The notes: a model not told the origin generated them from the letters alone. Shown: positions 8,146-17,533, counted from the stretch's first letter. The stretch: 64,000 nucleotides of DNA from an uncultured Collinsella sp. (GCA_902467875.1 CABQWP010000001.1:1-64000), one strand, 5' to 3'. Translations and numbers: made by a program.

Positions 8146-10022
8146 GCGTGGCGCAACATATCCGCGACCGTGCAGGGCGCTTTCGTTGGATGGGACTCCT
8201 CGTGGTGTGGGCGGTCTTTATTGCCATGGCCGCCGTGCTGCTGGTGGAGCGTGCCGGCGTGCAGTACAGTGCGGGCCAGCATAAGCTGGGGATGCTTGCC
8301 GCCAACGATGCGGTGCCTGCCTCCTCGGCAATCTTTGGCCAAAAGCCCACATGCCTGGTCATTACCGATTCCGATCAAGCTGGCGTCGAGGACGTAAAGG
8401 AACAGTTCGACCAGATCCTGCTCGACATGAAGATCGCCCATCGCGATGTTGATATTGCCACCGACGGTGCGGACGCGATCCCATCGCTCACGTCGTTTGA
8501 TCGCGTGATTGTGCTTATGCCCTCGCTTGACGGACTGGGTACGCATCTGACCGATCTGATGAGTTGGGTGAGTGTGGGCGGCTCACTCATGCTGGGCATG
8601 ACGCCAGATAACTCGAACTGCCTGCAGGCTATTGCTTCCAAGCTTGGGATCGAATCGGCCGGATATGACTATGCGAAAGCCGAAAGTATCGTTCCGAGTG
8701 AGGACTTTATGCTGGGCGGGGGAGAGCGCTACGAGTTCTCGGATCCCTTCGATTCTTCACTTTCGGTTTCATTGCGCGAAACGGCGCACGTCTGGGCAAA
8801 GACCGGCGATGCGGGCACGCCGCTCATTTGGTCTAACGATTGCGGAAGTGGTCACACCGTGGTGTGCAACATTGGCATCTACGACAAGGTCATGCGTGGG
8901 TTCTATGCTTCTGCCTTAAGCTTGCTGGGTGAAGCCACGGCCTATCCGGTCATCAACAGCGCCGTGTTCTATTTGGACGACTTTCCTAGCCCTGTGCCCT
9001 CGGGCGACGGCACCTACATCAAGCGCGACTACGGGCTTTCCGTCGCCGATTTTTATGTCAAGGTCTGGTGGCCCGATCTGCAAAAGCTTGCGCAAAAATA
9101 CGGCATTCGCTATACCGGCGTGATGATCGAAAACTACGAGGACGCGGTCAACCAGACCGAGCCTGCGCGCCAGGCCGATACCACACAGTTTCGCTACTTT
9201 GGCGGCATGCTGCTGCAGATGGGCGGAGAGCTGGGCTTTCACGGCTACAACCATCAGCCTCTGGCGCTCTGGGATACCGACTATGGCACGCTGTATGACT
9301 ACAAGACCTGGAAGAACAAGGAAACGCTCGTCGCATCGCTCAACGAGCTTATCGCTTTCCAGGACGAGGTGCTGCCTAATGCGCACGGCTCGGTCTACGT
9401 GCCGCCGTCGAATATCCTTTCGGCCCGTGCGCGCAAGCTTATCAGCACCGACGTTCCGCGCATTAAGACTATTGCCAGTACGTACTTTGAGGACGGTACC
9501 GACCTGCCCTACGTGCAGGAGTTTGGCGTGGCGAGCGATGGTATTGTGGAGCAGCCGCGTATTGTCTCGGGCGGCATGGTCGACGATTCCTATATGCGCC
9601 TGGCTGCCGTGTCCGAGCTCAACATGCACTACGTGAGTACGCACTTTATGCACCCGGACGACCTGCTCGATCCCGATCGCGGCGCCAAGGAGGGCTGGGA
9701 AGTCTACAAGGGAGGCCTGACCGACTACCTGGACTGGCTCACCAAGTCTGCGCCCGACCTGCGCCGCCAGACCGGCTCGGAGTGCTCCGGTGCCATCCAG
9801 CGCTTTTCGTCGGTTACGGTGAGCGTGGATACCAGTGCGGATGCCTGGACGCTCAGCCTGGGCAATTTCCACGACGAGACGTGGCTCATGTTCCGCGCCA
9901 ATAATGGCGAGCCGGGTGCGGTGACGGGTGGCGAACTGACGCACCTTACAGGCAATCTGTATCTGCTCAAGGCAAATGATAAGACCGTGACGATCGAGCG
10001 CAAGGAGGGTGGCGACAAATGA
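8142..10022 (+). CDS. pelA: PelA-like membrane-anchored polysaccharide deacetylase
   Basis: A 626-residue protein; ATG 8142 is preferred because GAGGAGG lies just upstream and it overlaps the pelE stop as ATGA. One N-terminal helix (residues 12-35) anchors it outside the membrane. Residues 60-265 form a Rossmann-like domain. The deacetylase part (DUF2194 / polysaccharide deacetylase type) has LDDF near 278, HGYNHQ near 367 and HFMHPDD near 500, matching acidic and zinc-histidine positions of such enzymes. A beta-rich C-terminal domain follows. It probably removes acetyl groups from the GalNAc-type polymer. The N-terminal glycoside hydrolase domain of Pseudomonas PelA is not present. Confidence 0.78.
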   Translation: MSVAQHIRDRAGRFRWMGLLVVWAVFIAMAAVLLVERAGVQYSAGQHKLGMLAANDAVPASSAIFGQKPTCLVITDSDQAGVEDVKEQFDQILLDMKIAHRDVDIATDGADAIPSLTSFDRVIVLMPSLDGLGTHLTDLMSWVSVGGSLMLGMTPDNSNCLQAIASKLGIESAGYDYAKAESIVPSEDFMLGGGERYEFSDPFDSSLSVSLRETAHVWAKTGDAGTPLIWSNDCGSGHTVVCNIGIYDKVMRGFYASALSLLGEATAYPVINSAVFYLDDFPSPVPSGDGTYIKRDYGLSVADFYVKVWWPDLQKLAQKYGIRYTGVMIENYEDAVNQTEPARQADTTQFRYFGGMLLQMGGELGFHGYNHQPLALWDTDYGTLYDYKTWKNKETLVASLNELIAFQDEVLPNAHGSVYVPPSNILSARARKLISTDVPRIKTIASTYFEDGTDLPYVQEFGVASDGIVEQPRIVSGGMVDDSYMRLAAVSELNMHYVSTHFMHPDDLLDPDRGAKEGWEVYKGGLTDYLDWLTKSAPDLRRQTGSECSGAIQRFSSVTVSVDTSADAWTLSLGNFHDETWLMFRANNGEPGAVTGGELTHLTGNLYLLKANDKTVTIERKEGGDK

Positions 10023-11446
10023 GGATCTGCTTGGTACTCGAGGGTTGCTACCCCTATGTGCACGGCGGCGTATCTACCTGGATGCATGGCTATATCCAGG
10101 CCATGCCCGAGCACGAGTTTGTGCTGTGGGTGATCGGCGCGCATGCTGCCGACCGCGGCAAATTTGTCTACGAGCTGCCCGGCAACGTGGTCGAGGTGCA
10201 CGAGGTGTTCCTGGACGATGCCCTGCGGCTTTCGGGCGAGCAACATGAAGCCAGTTTTAACGACCGCGAGCGCGAGGCGCTACGCCGCCTGGTGTCGCTC
10301 TCCAATCCGGACTGGGACGTGCTGTTCGATATCTTTCAGCGCCGTCGCGTGCATCCGCTCTCGTTTTTGCAGAGCCGAACGTTTATGGACATCTTCCGCG
10401 ACGTGTGCCTGGCCGAGTACCCCTACACGCCCTTTGCCGATGCATTCCACACCATGCGCTCCATGTTGCTTCCCGTGCTCTACCTGTTGGGCGGCGAGGT
10501 GCCGGTGGCCGATGTGTACCACGCCATCTCGACCGGCTACGGTGGCCTGCTCGCCTGCCTGGGCTCAAGCGTTTCCCATGCGCCAGTGCTGCTGACCGAG
10601 CACGGCATCTATACCCGCGAGCGCGAGGAAGAGATCATTCGCGCCGATTGGGTGGTGCCGTCGTTTAAGGACCGCTGGATTCGCTTTTTCTACCTGCTTT
10701 CTGAGGAGATCTATCGCCGCGCCTTCCGCGTGACCAGTTTGTTCCATAACGCCCGCAAGACCCAGATCGATATGGGCTGCGATGCGGACAAATGCCTGGT
10801 TATCCCCAACGGCATCCAGTTCGACCGCTTTAAGGAAATTCCCTTAAAGACCGAGGACGGCTGGGTGGACATTGGCGCGGTGGTGCGCCTGGCGCCCATC
10901 AAGGATGTCAAGACCATGATTTATGCCTTCTTTGAGCTGCACGAGCGCCTGCCCAAGGTGCGCCTGCACATCATGGGCGGCGTGGACGACGAGGAGTACG
11001 GCGCCGAGTGCCACGCGCTGGTCGAAACCCTGGGCGTGCGCGACCTGATCTTTACCGGCCGCGTCAACGTGGTCGAGTACATGGAAAAGCTCGACTTTAC
11101 CATTTTGACGAGCATCTCCGAGGGCCAGCCGCTTAGCGTGCTGGAGTCGCTTGCAGCGCGCCGTCCCTGCGTGACGACCGAGGTGGGCTGCTGCCGTGAG
11201 CTGCTCGAAGGCGCCCCGGGTGACGACTTTGGCGTGGCGGGTTTTGTGACGCCGCCCATGTATCGCAAGGGCTTGGCCGATGCCATGGAGCGCATGTGCG
11301 TGAGCCGCGCCTGTCGCATTGAGATGGGGGAGCGTGGCCAGCGTCGCGTTGCCACGTACTTCTTGCACGAGCAGATGCTCGCCAACTATCGCACCCTGTA
11401 TGACGAGACGGCGCAAGCGTTTGACCTGCCCAGAGAGGGGGAGTAG
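10019..11446 (+). CDS. pelF: PelF glycosyltransferase (GT4)
   Basis: A 475-residue cytoplasmic glycosyltransferase. It starts with MRICLVLEGCYPYVHGGVS, the opening of PelF proteins, and has a GT-B fold with the nucleotide-sugar binding half containing VIPNGIQFDRFKEI, VVRLAPIKDVKTMI and the retaining E-x7-E motif in SEGQPLSVLES. Length is close to Pseudomonas PelF (about 500). PelF uses a UDP-hexosamine to build the Pel polymer at the membrane complex. The start overlaps the pelA stop as ATGA. Confidence 0.9.
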   Translation: MRICLVLEGCYPYVHGGVSTWMHGYIQAMPEHEFVLWVIGAHAADRGKFVYELPGNVVEVHEVFLDDALRLSGEQHEASFNDREREALRRLVSLSNPDWDVLFDIFQRRRVHPLSFLQSRTFMDIFRDVCLAEYPYTPFADAFHTMRSMLLPVLYLLGGEVPVADVYHAISTGYGGLLACLGSSVSHAPVLLTEHGIYTREREEEIIRADWVVPSFKDRWIRFFYLLSEEIYRRAFRVTSLFHNARKTQIDMGCDADKCLVIPNGIQFDRFKEIPLKTEDGWVDIGAVVRLAPIKDVKTMIYAFFELHERLPKVRLHIMGGVDDEEYGAECHALVETLGVRDLIFTGRVNVVEYMEKLDFTILTSISEGQPLSVLESLAARRPCVTTEVGCCRELLEGAPGDDFGVAGFVTPPMYRKGLADAMERMCVSRACRIEMGERGQRRVATYFLHEQMLANYRTLYDETAQAFDLPREGE

Positions 11447-11449
11447 CCG

Positions 11450-12994
11450 GTGGCCGGAATTGGTTTTGAGCTCAAGCGCCTGTTTAGGCGCAAGGGCCTG
11501 TTTGCCACGATGCGCGCTTACGGCTACGCCGGCATTGTGTGCACGGGTCCCATGCTGTTGGGCGTGCTGCTCCAGGTGGGTATCTTGGTGCTGTGCGGTC
11601 TGTGGGGTGTGGGCCGTGCCAACCAGGATCTGCTGGTGTGCATGGTGACCTACACACTGCTGGCCTCACTTTTGCTCACGAGCTTTTTCTCTATGCCGGT
11701 CACGCGCTTTTTGGCCGATATGTTGTTTGCCGAGCGCGAGGATGAGATCCTGCCTTCGTTTTGGGGATCTAATACCATCATGCTCGTTGCGGGCACGGTG
11801 CTCTACGGCGTCTTTTTGCTGTTCTCGGGTGCCACGCTGCTGCAGGGGCTGCTGTGCCTGTGGCTGTTCAACATTATGATCGTCAACTGGAACGGCATGA
11901 GTTACCTCACGGCCATCAAGGACTACCGCGGCATTCTGTGCAGCTTTGCGGCTGCCATTGGCGTGGCGTGCCTGTGCGCCCTGGCCGCGCTGGCGCTGGG
12001 ACTGCCGCCGGTCGAGGGTCTGTTGGCGTCAATTGCTCTGGGCTACGGCGTCATGCTCGCCTGGGACGTGGTGCTGCTGTACCGGTATTTTCCTCAGAGC
12101 GACCGCAGCCCCTGGCCCTTTTTGCGGTGGCTCGATCAGTTTATGCCGCTGGCGCTCACGGGTCTGTTAACCAATCTGGGACTCTTTGCGCACCTGGTGA
12201 TTATTTGGGCCGGTCCCATTGGCGTGCAGGTCAAGGGCTTGTTTTATGGTGCGCCCTACTACGATGTGCCGGCGCTCATTGCGTTTTTGACGATCCTGGT
12301 CACGACCGTCAACTTTGTGGTCTCGGTCGAGGTCAACTTCTATCCGCGCTACCGCGACTACTACAGCCTGTTCAATGACGGCGGCGTGGTAGGCGATATT
12401 GTGGTGGCCGAGGAGGAAATGCTTGCCACGCTCAACCGAGAACTACGGTTTTGCGCGCTCAAGCAGCTGTTTGTGACGGCGGCGGTCATCTCGCTCGAGA
12501 CCACGGTGCTGTCGGCCCTACCGTTGGGCTTTAACAACCTAATGCACGGGTATTTTCGCACGTTGTGCGTGGGCTACGGCTTGTATGCCGTGGGCAATAC
12601 GGTGTTGCTCATCTTGCTGTACTTTACCGACTACAAGGGGGCTGTGCTGGCCTCGGGGCTGTTTGCCGGTGTGGCCGGGCTGGCGACTGCCGTTTCTCTG
12701 CTCTTACCGCAGCAGTTTTACGGCTTTGGCTTTTTGTTGGGTGCAGCGGTGTTTTTTATCGTGGCGCTGCTGCGGCTCGATACCTATACCGCCAACTTGC
12801 CGTATCGTATCCTGAGCCAGCAGCCCATTGTGGCTACTGACAAGACGGGCTGGTTTACCGAACTTGGCCGGGTGCTCGACCGTGTTGAGCAACGCTACGA
12901 GGACAAGCGCGTGGGCGGTGAGCCGCGCAGTGCGTTTGAACGTATGGCGGTTCGCCTGTTCCAAAAACATTGGGGAGGTTCTGATGATCGATAA
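11450..12994 (+). CDS. pelG: PelG polysaccharide export membrane protein
   Basis: A 514-residue protein beginning at GTG 11450, four bases after the pelF stop, with GAGGGGGAG in front. MAGIGFELKRLFRRKGLF is the typical N-terminus of PelG, followed by about twelve membrane helices up to residue 450 and a short charged tail. PelG belongs to the MOP flippase-like superfamily and is thought to carry the growing polymer across the membrane with PelD, PelE and PelF. Its last 11 bases overlap the CotH-like gene. Confidence 0.88.
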   Translation: MAGIGFELKRLFRRKGLFATMRAYGYAGIVCTGPMLLGVLLQVGILVLCGLWGVGRANQDLLVCMVTYTLLASLLLTSFFSMPVTRFLADMLFAEREDEILPSFWGSNTIMLVAGTVLYGVFLLFSGATLLQGLLCLWLFNIMIVNWNGMSYLTAIKDYRGILCSFAAAIGVACLCALAALALGLPPVEGLLASIALGYGVMLAWDVVLLYRYFPQSDRSPWPFLRWLDQFMPLALTGLLTNLGLFAHLVIIWAGPIGVQVKGLFYGAPYYDVPALIAFLTILVTTVNFVVSVEVNFYPRYRDYYSLFNDGGVVGDIVVAEEEMLATLNRELRFCALKQLFVTAAVISLETTVLSALPLGFNNLMHGYFRTLCVGYGLYAVGNTVLLILLYFTDYKGAVLASGLFAGVAGLATAVSLLLPQQFYGFGFLLGAAVFFIVALLRLDTYTANLPYRILSQQPIVATDKTGWFTELGRVLDRVEQRYEDKRVGGEPRSAFERMAVRLFQKHWGGSDDR

Positions 12995-14753
12995 GTTGAT
13001 GTCTCGCCGCTGCCTGATCGAGGCGGCTGCCGGCGCGCTGTTGCTTTCGGGCTGCTCGTCTCAGGACGAATCCTCGACTAAAAAGGTCAAAAAGCAGGAC
13101 AAGATTAAAAAGGCCGAGTCCTCGGACGGCACCAAGCACCTGCGCGATAAGGACGAGCTGTACGAGGTTTACGACGATTCGGGCATTGTGACCATGTACC
13201 TGACGGTCTCGCGCGGCAACAGCTCCGAGAACACCGACCACAGCTGGGCAGAGATCAATACGTACTCGGTGTATGACTATGCCGACATGGGCGTGACGCG
13301 CTATCAGGTTATGGGCCTGCTGCAGCCGGGCGACGAAGACGGCCCGGTGGCCGGCGAGGTTGGCTATGGCGAGGAAGCGCCCAATGCCACCGTGCAGGTG
13401 CGCGGCCAGACGTCGAGTATGAACTCGCAAAAGAATTACAAGGTGGAGCTCAAAAAGGGCAAGGGTACCTGGCGCCAACAGCGCGCGATTGCGCTCAACA
13501 AGCACATGGGCGAGGGTATGCGTTTTCGCAACAAGATGGCCTATGACCTTATCCGCGGGATTCCCCAGATGATGGGCCTGCGCACGCAGTTTGTGCATCT
13601 GTGGGTGTGCGACCAGACCGAAAAGTCCAACGATACCTTTGAGGACTACGGCCTGTTTACGCAGGTGGAGCAGCTCAACAAGACGGCGCTTAAGGCACAT
13701 GGCCTAGATAAGAGCGGGCACCTGTACAAGGTGAACAGCTTTGATTTCCATCGCTACGAGGACACCATTAAGCTCGCCGACGATCCCGACTACAACCAGG
13801 CTAAATTTGAGGGCATGCTCGAGATTAAGGGCGATTCGGACCACACCAAGCTCATCGAGATGCTCGATGCGCTCAACGACGAATCGCAAAAGATCGATGA
13901 TGTGCTCGATACCTACTTTGATACCGAGAATCTGGTCTATTGGCTGGCGTTTCAGATCCTGACGGGCAACTGCGATACGCAGAACCGTAACTGCTATCTG
14001 TACAGCCCGCTCAACTCAAATACCTGGTACTTTTTAGATTGGGATAACGACGGCATGCTGCGTAAGCTGGAGCTGAGCCTGACGGGGTTCTCGGATTATG
14101 CGAGCTGGGAGCGCGGCGTAAGCAACTACTGGGGCAACGTGCTATTCAATCGTGCGTTGCGCAGCAAGTCGTTCCGCTGCGAACTCGACCGTGCCGTCAA
14201 GGACTTGCGCTCGTATTTGACCGAGACTCGCCTGACCAAGATGATCAAGCACTACCGCGAGGTGACTGAATCCCTGGTCTTTGCTTCGCCCGATATCAAC
14301 AATCTGCCTGTCACCAAGGACCAATACGAGCAGATCGCCGCGGCGATTCCCTCCGAGATCGAGGAGAACTACAAGAGCTTTCGCGAGAGTTTTAAAAAGC
14401 CTATGCCGTTCTACATCGGCGTGCCGCAGATCGATAACGGTAAGCTGCGCATTAACTGGGATGCGTCCTACGACTTTGAGGCGCGCGACATTCGCTACAC
14501 CGTAGAGCTTGCGAGCGACTATGCCATAAGCGACGTGGTCTTTAAGGCCGAGGACGTGCTGCTTCCCGAGGTGACCTGCGATGCGCCCGATACCGGTCAG
14601 TATTTTGTGCGCGTGCGTGCCACCAACTCCGACGGCTATACGCAAGATGCGTTTGACTACTATGTGACCGACGACGGCAAGCACTACGGCATGAAGTGTT
14701 TTTACGTGAAAGACGGCTGTAAGGTCGTAGAGGATACGTATGAGGAGGGCTAG
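12984..14753 (+). CDS. CotH kinase-family lipoprotein
   Basis: A 589-residue exported protein. ATG 12984 is chosen for the GGGGAGG 6 bases upstream. The N-terminus MIDKLMSRRCLIEAAAG with lipobox LSGC (Cys24) predicts a lipoprotein; the SRRCLIE stretch even resembles a twin-arginine signal. A Lys/Ser-rich linker precedes the CotH domain (about 65-450), with VQVRGQTSSMNSQKNYKVEL, YGLFTQVEQLNKTAL, LTGNCDTQNRNCYLYS and WYFLDWDNDGML as conserved blocks. A fibronectin-like beta domain (about 475-570) closes it. CotH proteins are atypical kinases; the target here, perhaps a wall protein or the polymer, is unknown. The end overlaps the VTC-domain gene. Confidence 0.82.
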   Translation: MIDKLMSRRCLIEAAAGALLLSGCSSQDESSTKKVKKQDKIKKAESSDGTKHLRDKDELYEVYDDSGIVTMYLTVSRGNSSENTDHSWAEINTYSVYDYADMGVTRYQVMGLLQPGDEDGPVAGEVGYGEEAPNATVQVRGQTSSMNSQKNYKVELKKGKGTWRQQRAIALNKHMGEGMRFRNKMAYDLIRGIPQMMGLRTQFVHLWVCDQTEKSNDTFEDYGLFTQVEQLNKTALKAHGLDKSGHLYKVNSFDFHRYEDTIKLADDPDYNQAKFEGMLEIKGDSDHTKLIEMLDALNDESQKIDDVLDTYFDTENLVYWLAFQILTGNCDTQNRNCYLYSPLNSNTWYFLDWDNDGMLRKLELSLTGFSDYASWERGVSNYWGNVLFNRALRSKSFRCELDRAVKDLRSYLTETRLTKMIKHYREVTESLVFASPDINNLPVTKDQYEQIAAAIPSEIEENYKSFRESFKKPMPFYIGVPQIDNGKLRINWDASYDFEARDIRYTVELASDYAISDVVFKAEDVLLPEVTCDAPDTGQYFVRVRATNSDGYTQDAFDYYVTDDGKHYGMKCFYVKDGCKVVEDTYEEG

Positions 14754-15531
14754 CGCGCTGCTTGAGCGCCTGGCGGCACCGCCTGTGCGTGCCACGCAGG
14801 AGCGTTACCGCCACGAGCTCAAATATCTCATTAACGAGGGCGAGCACGCCGCGCTTACCTGTCGCATGGCGCCGGTGTTTAAGCTGGGCAAGCATGCGCG
14901 GGCGGGCGGTTACACCATTCGCAGCCTGTACTTTGACGACTACTGCAACTCGGCCTACGAGGAAAAAGACGCCGGCATTCTCATGCGCAAAAAGTATCGC
15001 GTACGCATCTATAACGGCAGCGACAAGGTGATTAAGCTCGAGCGCAAAAAGAAGTACGGCAGCTGGATCTACAAGGAGGATGCGCCGCTCACGCGTGGCG
15101 AGTTTGAGCAGATTCTGGCTGGCGACTACGGCTTTTTGCTAAGGAGTCCCTATCCGCTCTGCCGCGAGTTCTACATCGAGTGTATCTGCAACATGATGCG
15201 CCCGCGGACCATCGTGGACTACGAGCGCGTGCCGTGGGTGATGGATGAGGGCACCGTGCGCATTACGTTTGACATGAACGTGCGCGCGGCGGTGGGTAGC
15301 TTTGACATCTTTGACGCGACCTTGCCCGCATTGCCTGTGCTGGAGCCCGGCAAGCTGGTGATGGAGGTCAAGTTTACGGAGTTTTGTCCGCAGCTGGTGC
15401 GCGATATGGTGCCGCCGGGCGCGACCGAGCTTACGGCGGTCTCCAAGTACTGCCTCTGTTACGAAAAGACCGCCTACCTGCGCGGTTTTAACTATTGGGA
15501 ATCGGATTTTGAGAACCGAGGGGATATTTAG
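14740..15531 (+). CDS. VTC-domain polyphosphate polymerase-like protein
   Basis: A 263-residue protein with the VTC4-type tunnel domain throughout: RYRHELKYLI (15-40), IRSLYFDD, KYRVRIYN, KLERKKKYG, a family TIVDYERVPW block, VMEVKFTEF and AVSKYCLCYE. The basic residues that hold the polyphosphate chain and the acidic metal-binding Glu in MEVKF are present. Yeast VTC4 makes polyphosphate from ATP; bacterial members with DUF4956 and CotH partners are not well characterised. The gene overlaps the CotH-like gene by 14 bases and belongs to the same operon. The start at 14740 has a fair GAGGAT site; a later start is possible. Confidence 0.85.
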   Translation: MRRASALLERLAAPPVRATQERYRHELKYLINEGEHAALTCRMAPVFKLGKHARAGGYTIRSLYFDDYCNSAYEEKDAGILMRKKYRVRIYNGSDKVIKLERKKKYGSWIYKEDAPLTRGEFEQILAGDYGFLLRSPYPLCREFYIECICNMMRPRTIVDYERVPWVMDEGTVRITFDMNVRAAVGSFDIFDATLPALPVLEPGKLVMEVKFTEFCPQLVRDMVPPGATELTAVSKYCLCYEKTAYLRGFNYWESDFENRGDI

Positions 15532-15534
15532 ACC

Positions 15535-16200
15535 ATGAGCACCAGGGACTTTTTTAAGAACTCCGTCTTGGAGGCGTTTGGCCAGGTCGACCCTGCCAAG
15601 ATTGGCCTTTCGCTGCTTGTGGCGCTCGCCATGGGCATCCTGATCTATTACGTGTACAAGCGCTTTTTTACCGGCGTGGTGTATTCGCGCAGTTTTGCCG
15701 TGACGCTCGTGGGTATGTGCGTGCTTACTTGCATGGTTACGCTCGCGATCTCGACGAACGTGGTCATCTCGCTCGGTATGGTCGGTGCTCTGTCAATCGT
15801 CCGCTACCGTACGGCGGTCAAGGACCCGCTCGACCTGCTGTATCTGTTTTGGGCCATTACCACGGGCATTACGGCCGGCGCCGGCATGTATGCGCTCGTG
15901 GGGCTCACGGCGGTGGTGATCGTGGTGATGATTGCCGGCTTTGCGAGCCACCAAGACAAGGCTCGCGTGTACATGATGGTCATCCACTACACGGGCCAGA
16001 CCACCGGCGATGATATCGTGCGCGCATTTGGGCGCACCAAGTTCACCGTTAAGTCCAAGACTATGCGCGGCGACAAGGTCGAAATGGCCGCCGAGGTGTT
16101 CTCGGATGGTGTGGATATGCCCTATGCTGACGCCATTCGCGCTCTCGACGGCGTGGAGGACCTCACGCTCATTCAATATAACGGCGAGTACCACGGGTAG
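15535..16200 (+). CDS. DUF4956 membrane protein
   Basis: A 221-residue protein starting at ATG 15535, four bases after the VTC gene. Four membrane helices lie at about residues 22-42, 52-72, 78-90 and 95-140. The signature GALSIVRYRTAVKDP and the following LLYLFWAITTG are diagnostic of DUF4956. The C-terminal 75 residues form a small soluble alpha/beta domain. Family members nearly always neighbour a VTC-domain protein, so the two may form a membrane complex; biochemical function is unknown. It is the last gene of the operon. Confidence 0.85.
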   Translation: MSTRDFFKNSVLEAFGQVDPAKIGLSLLVALAMGILIYYVYKRFFTGVVYSRSFAVTLVGMCVLTCMVTLAISTNVVISLGMVGALSIVRYRTAVKDPLDLLYLFWAITTGITAGAGMYALVGLTAVVIVVMIAGFASHQDKARVYMMVIHYTGQTTGDDIVRAFGRTKFTVKSKTMRGDKVEMAAEVFSDGVDMPYADAIRALDGVEDLTLIQYNGEYHG

Positions 16201-16208
16201 CTTTTAGT

Positions 16209-16232
16209 TCCGGCGTTCTGACGAACGCCGGA
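16209..16232 (+). terminator. Hairpin at the end of the Pel operon
   Basis: A perfect 10-bp stem, TCCGGCGTTC with GAACGCCGGA, around a four-base loop, 9 bases after the last stop codon. No T run follows. Confidence 0.5.
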
Positions 16233-16269
16233 CCGGTCGACGCTGCGCGGGCATCTGCCGGGCGATCTG

Positions 16270-16324
16270 CCGCTCAAACCGTCGCTCGCGTACATAAAGT
16301 ACGCTTCGCTCCTCTTTCGCGGCA
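16270..16324. repeat. Dispersed intergenic repeat, copy 1
   Basis: About 55 bases that recur at 23978-24030 with few changes. The unit has an outer stem (GCCGC here, pairing with GCGGC), a CAAACCGTCGCTC block and an inner stem GCGTAC–GTACGC, followed by TCGCTCCTCTTT. The outer stem differs between copies in a compensatory way (GCCGC/GCGGC against GCCGT/ACGGC), as expected if the folded form is maintained. No coding role is seen. Confidence 0.7.
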
Positions 16325-16435
16325 CCTCGCCACGGCAGCTGCCCGCTCGCTGGCGCTTGCTCGACCTGGGCGGTTGAAATGATCCATGGGCCCGTCTCAT
16401 TTGCTCAATTTGCTGGCATGGGTTGGGTATTATGG

Positions 16436-16449
16436 TGAAAGCGATTTCA
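16436..16449 (+). promoter_or_regulatory. LacI-type operator before the regulator gene
   Basis: TGAAAGCGATTTCA, a 14-base near-palindrome with central CG, typical for LacI-family repressors. It resembles the two sites in front of the PTS gene (TGAAAACGATTACA), so autoregulation by the sucrose regulator is likely. Its position, 16 bases before the GTG start chosen for the gene, also argues against a more upstream start. Confidence 0.6.
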
Positions 16450-16464
16450 ACGACAGGGGTGCTC

Positions 16465-17445
16465 GTGGTAAAGATGAAGGATGTGGCCGAGCTGGCCGGC
16501 GTTTCGAGCGCCGCCGTCTCGCGCTACCTCAACGGTGGGTATATCTCGGCGGATAAGGCCGAGCGCATTAAGCAGGCGATTGAGCTGACCGGATACGTGC
16601 GGTCCAGCCAGGCTCGTGCACTGCGCACCGGCTCCACCAAGCTCATCGGCGTCATCGTGCCCAAGATCAACTCGGAGTCCGTGAGCCGCATTACCGCCGG
16701 CATTGGCCAGGTGCTTGGTCGCCGTGGCTACCAGATGCTGCTTGCCAATACCGACAACGCCCCTGATCGCGAGCTCGAATACCTCGATTTATTCCAAAAC
16801 CATCCGGTCGATGGCATTGTGCTGGTGGCTACTATGATTACTGACGAGCACCGTCGGGCGATTGAGTCGTGCCGCGTGCCCATCGTGCTGATCGGCCAAC
16901 ATGTCGAGGGCGTGGCGTGCGTCTATCACGACGATTACGAGGCCGCCTTTGAGCTGGGCCATGCGCTTGCGGGTCGCGTGGACGGCAAGATTGCCTATAT
17001 TGGAGTTACCGAAGAGGACCGCGCGGCCGGTTATGACCGCCGTCGCGGTTTTGAGGCCGGCTTGCGCGCCGCGGACAACCCGCTCGATGCTGCTTTGATT
17101 CGCCTGGGCTCGTTTACGCTCGACACGGGCTATGGTGCGGCACGTGAACTGCTTTCCGTCGCTCCAGATGTTTCGTTTATCGCCTGCGCGACCGACACCA
17201 TGGCTGCGGGCGCGCTTCGTGCCATCGATGAGGTTCGCGGCATGGGCGAGGGTATACACCGCGTGAGTGGTTTTGGTGACAACGCTTTTTTGCGCGCGCT
17301 GACGGGCGGCATTCCCACCGTGCATTATGGCTACCTGACCAGTGGCGTCGAGGCGACCAATATGTTGCTCAACACGCTCGATGGCGTGGAGGGGGAGAGC
17401 GGTCTCAAGACGCTCAAACTTGGGCATCAGCTTATGAATGTCTAG
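16465..17445 (+). CDS. scrR: LacI-family sucrose-locus regulator
   Basis: A 326-residue regulator. GTG 16465 is chosen because AGGGG ends 5 bases before it and an operator covers the more upstream in-frame codons. The N-terminal helix-turn-helix reads MKDVAELAGVSSAAVSRYLN, followed by the hinge helix (QARALRTGSTKLIGVIVP) and a periplasmic-binding-protein-like effector domain (residues 60-326) with IACATDTMAAGALRAI near the C-terminus. Adjacent PTS and GH32 genes and three similar operators point to control of sucrose or fructoside use, with a sugar phosphate as the probable inducer. The exact ligand cannot be read from sequence. Confidence 0.85.
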   Translation: MVKMKDVAELAGVSSAAVSRYLNGGYISADKAERIKQAIELTGYVRSSQARALRTGSTKLIGVIVPKINSESVSRITAGIGQVLGRRGYQMLLANTDNAPDRELEYLDLFQNHPVDGIVLVATMITDEHRRAIESCRVPIVLIGQHVEGVACVYHDDYEAAFELGHALAGRVDGKIAYIGVTEEDRAAGYDRRRGFEAGLRAADNPLDAALIRLGSFTLDTGYGAARELLSVAPDVSFIACATDTMAAGALRAIDEVRGMGEGIHRVSGFGDNAFLRALTGGIPTVHYGYLTSGVEATNMLLNTLDGVEGESGLKTLKLGHQLMNV

Positions 17446-17533
17446 GCTTTGGGCACGTCTGCCTGCCGCTGAGCCGCCTCTTTTTGCTTTAAAACTACCT
17501 TTCGCCGGCTTTTTCCTACCGTTCACCCTTCTG

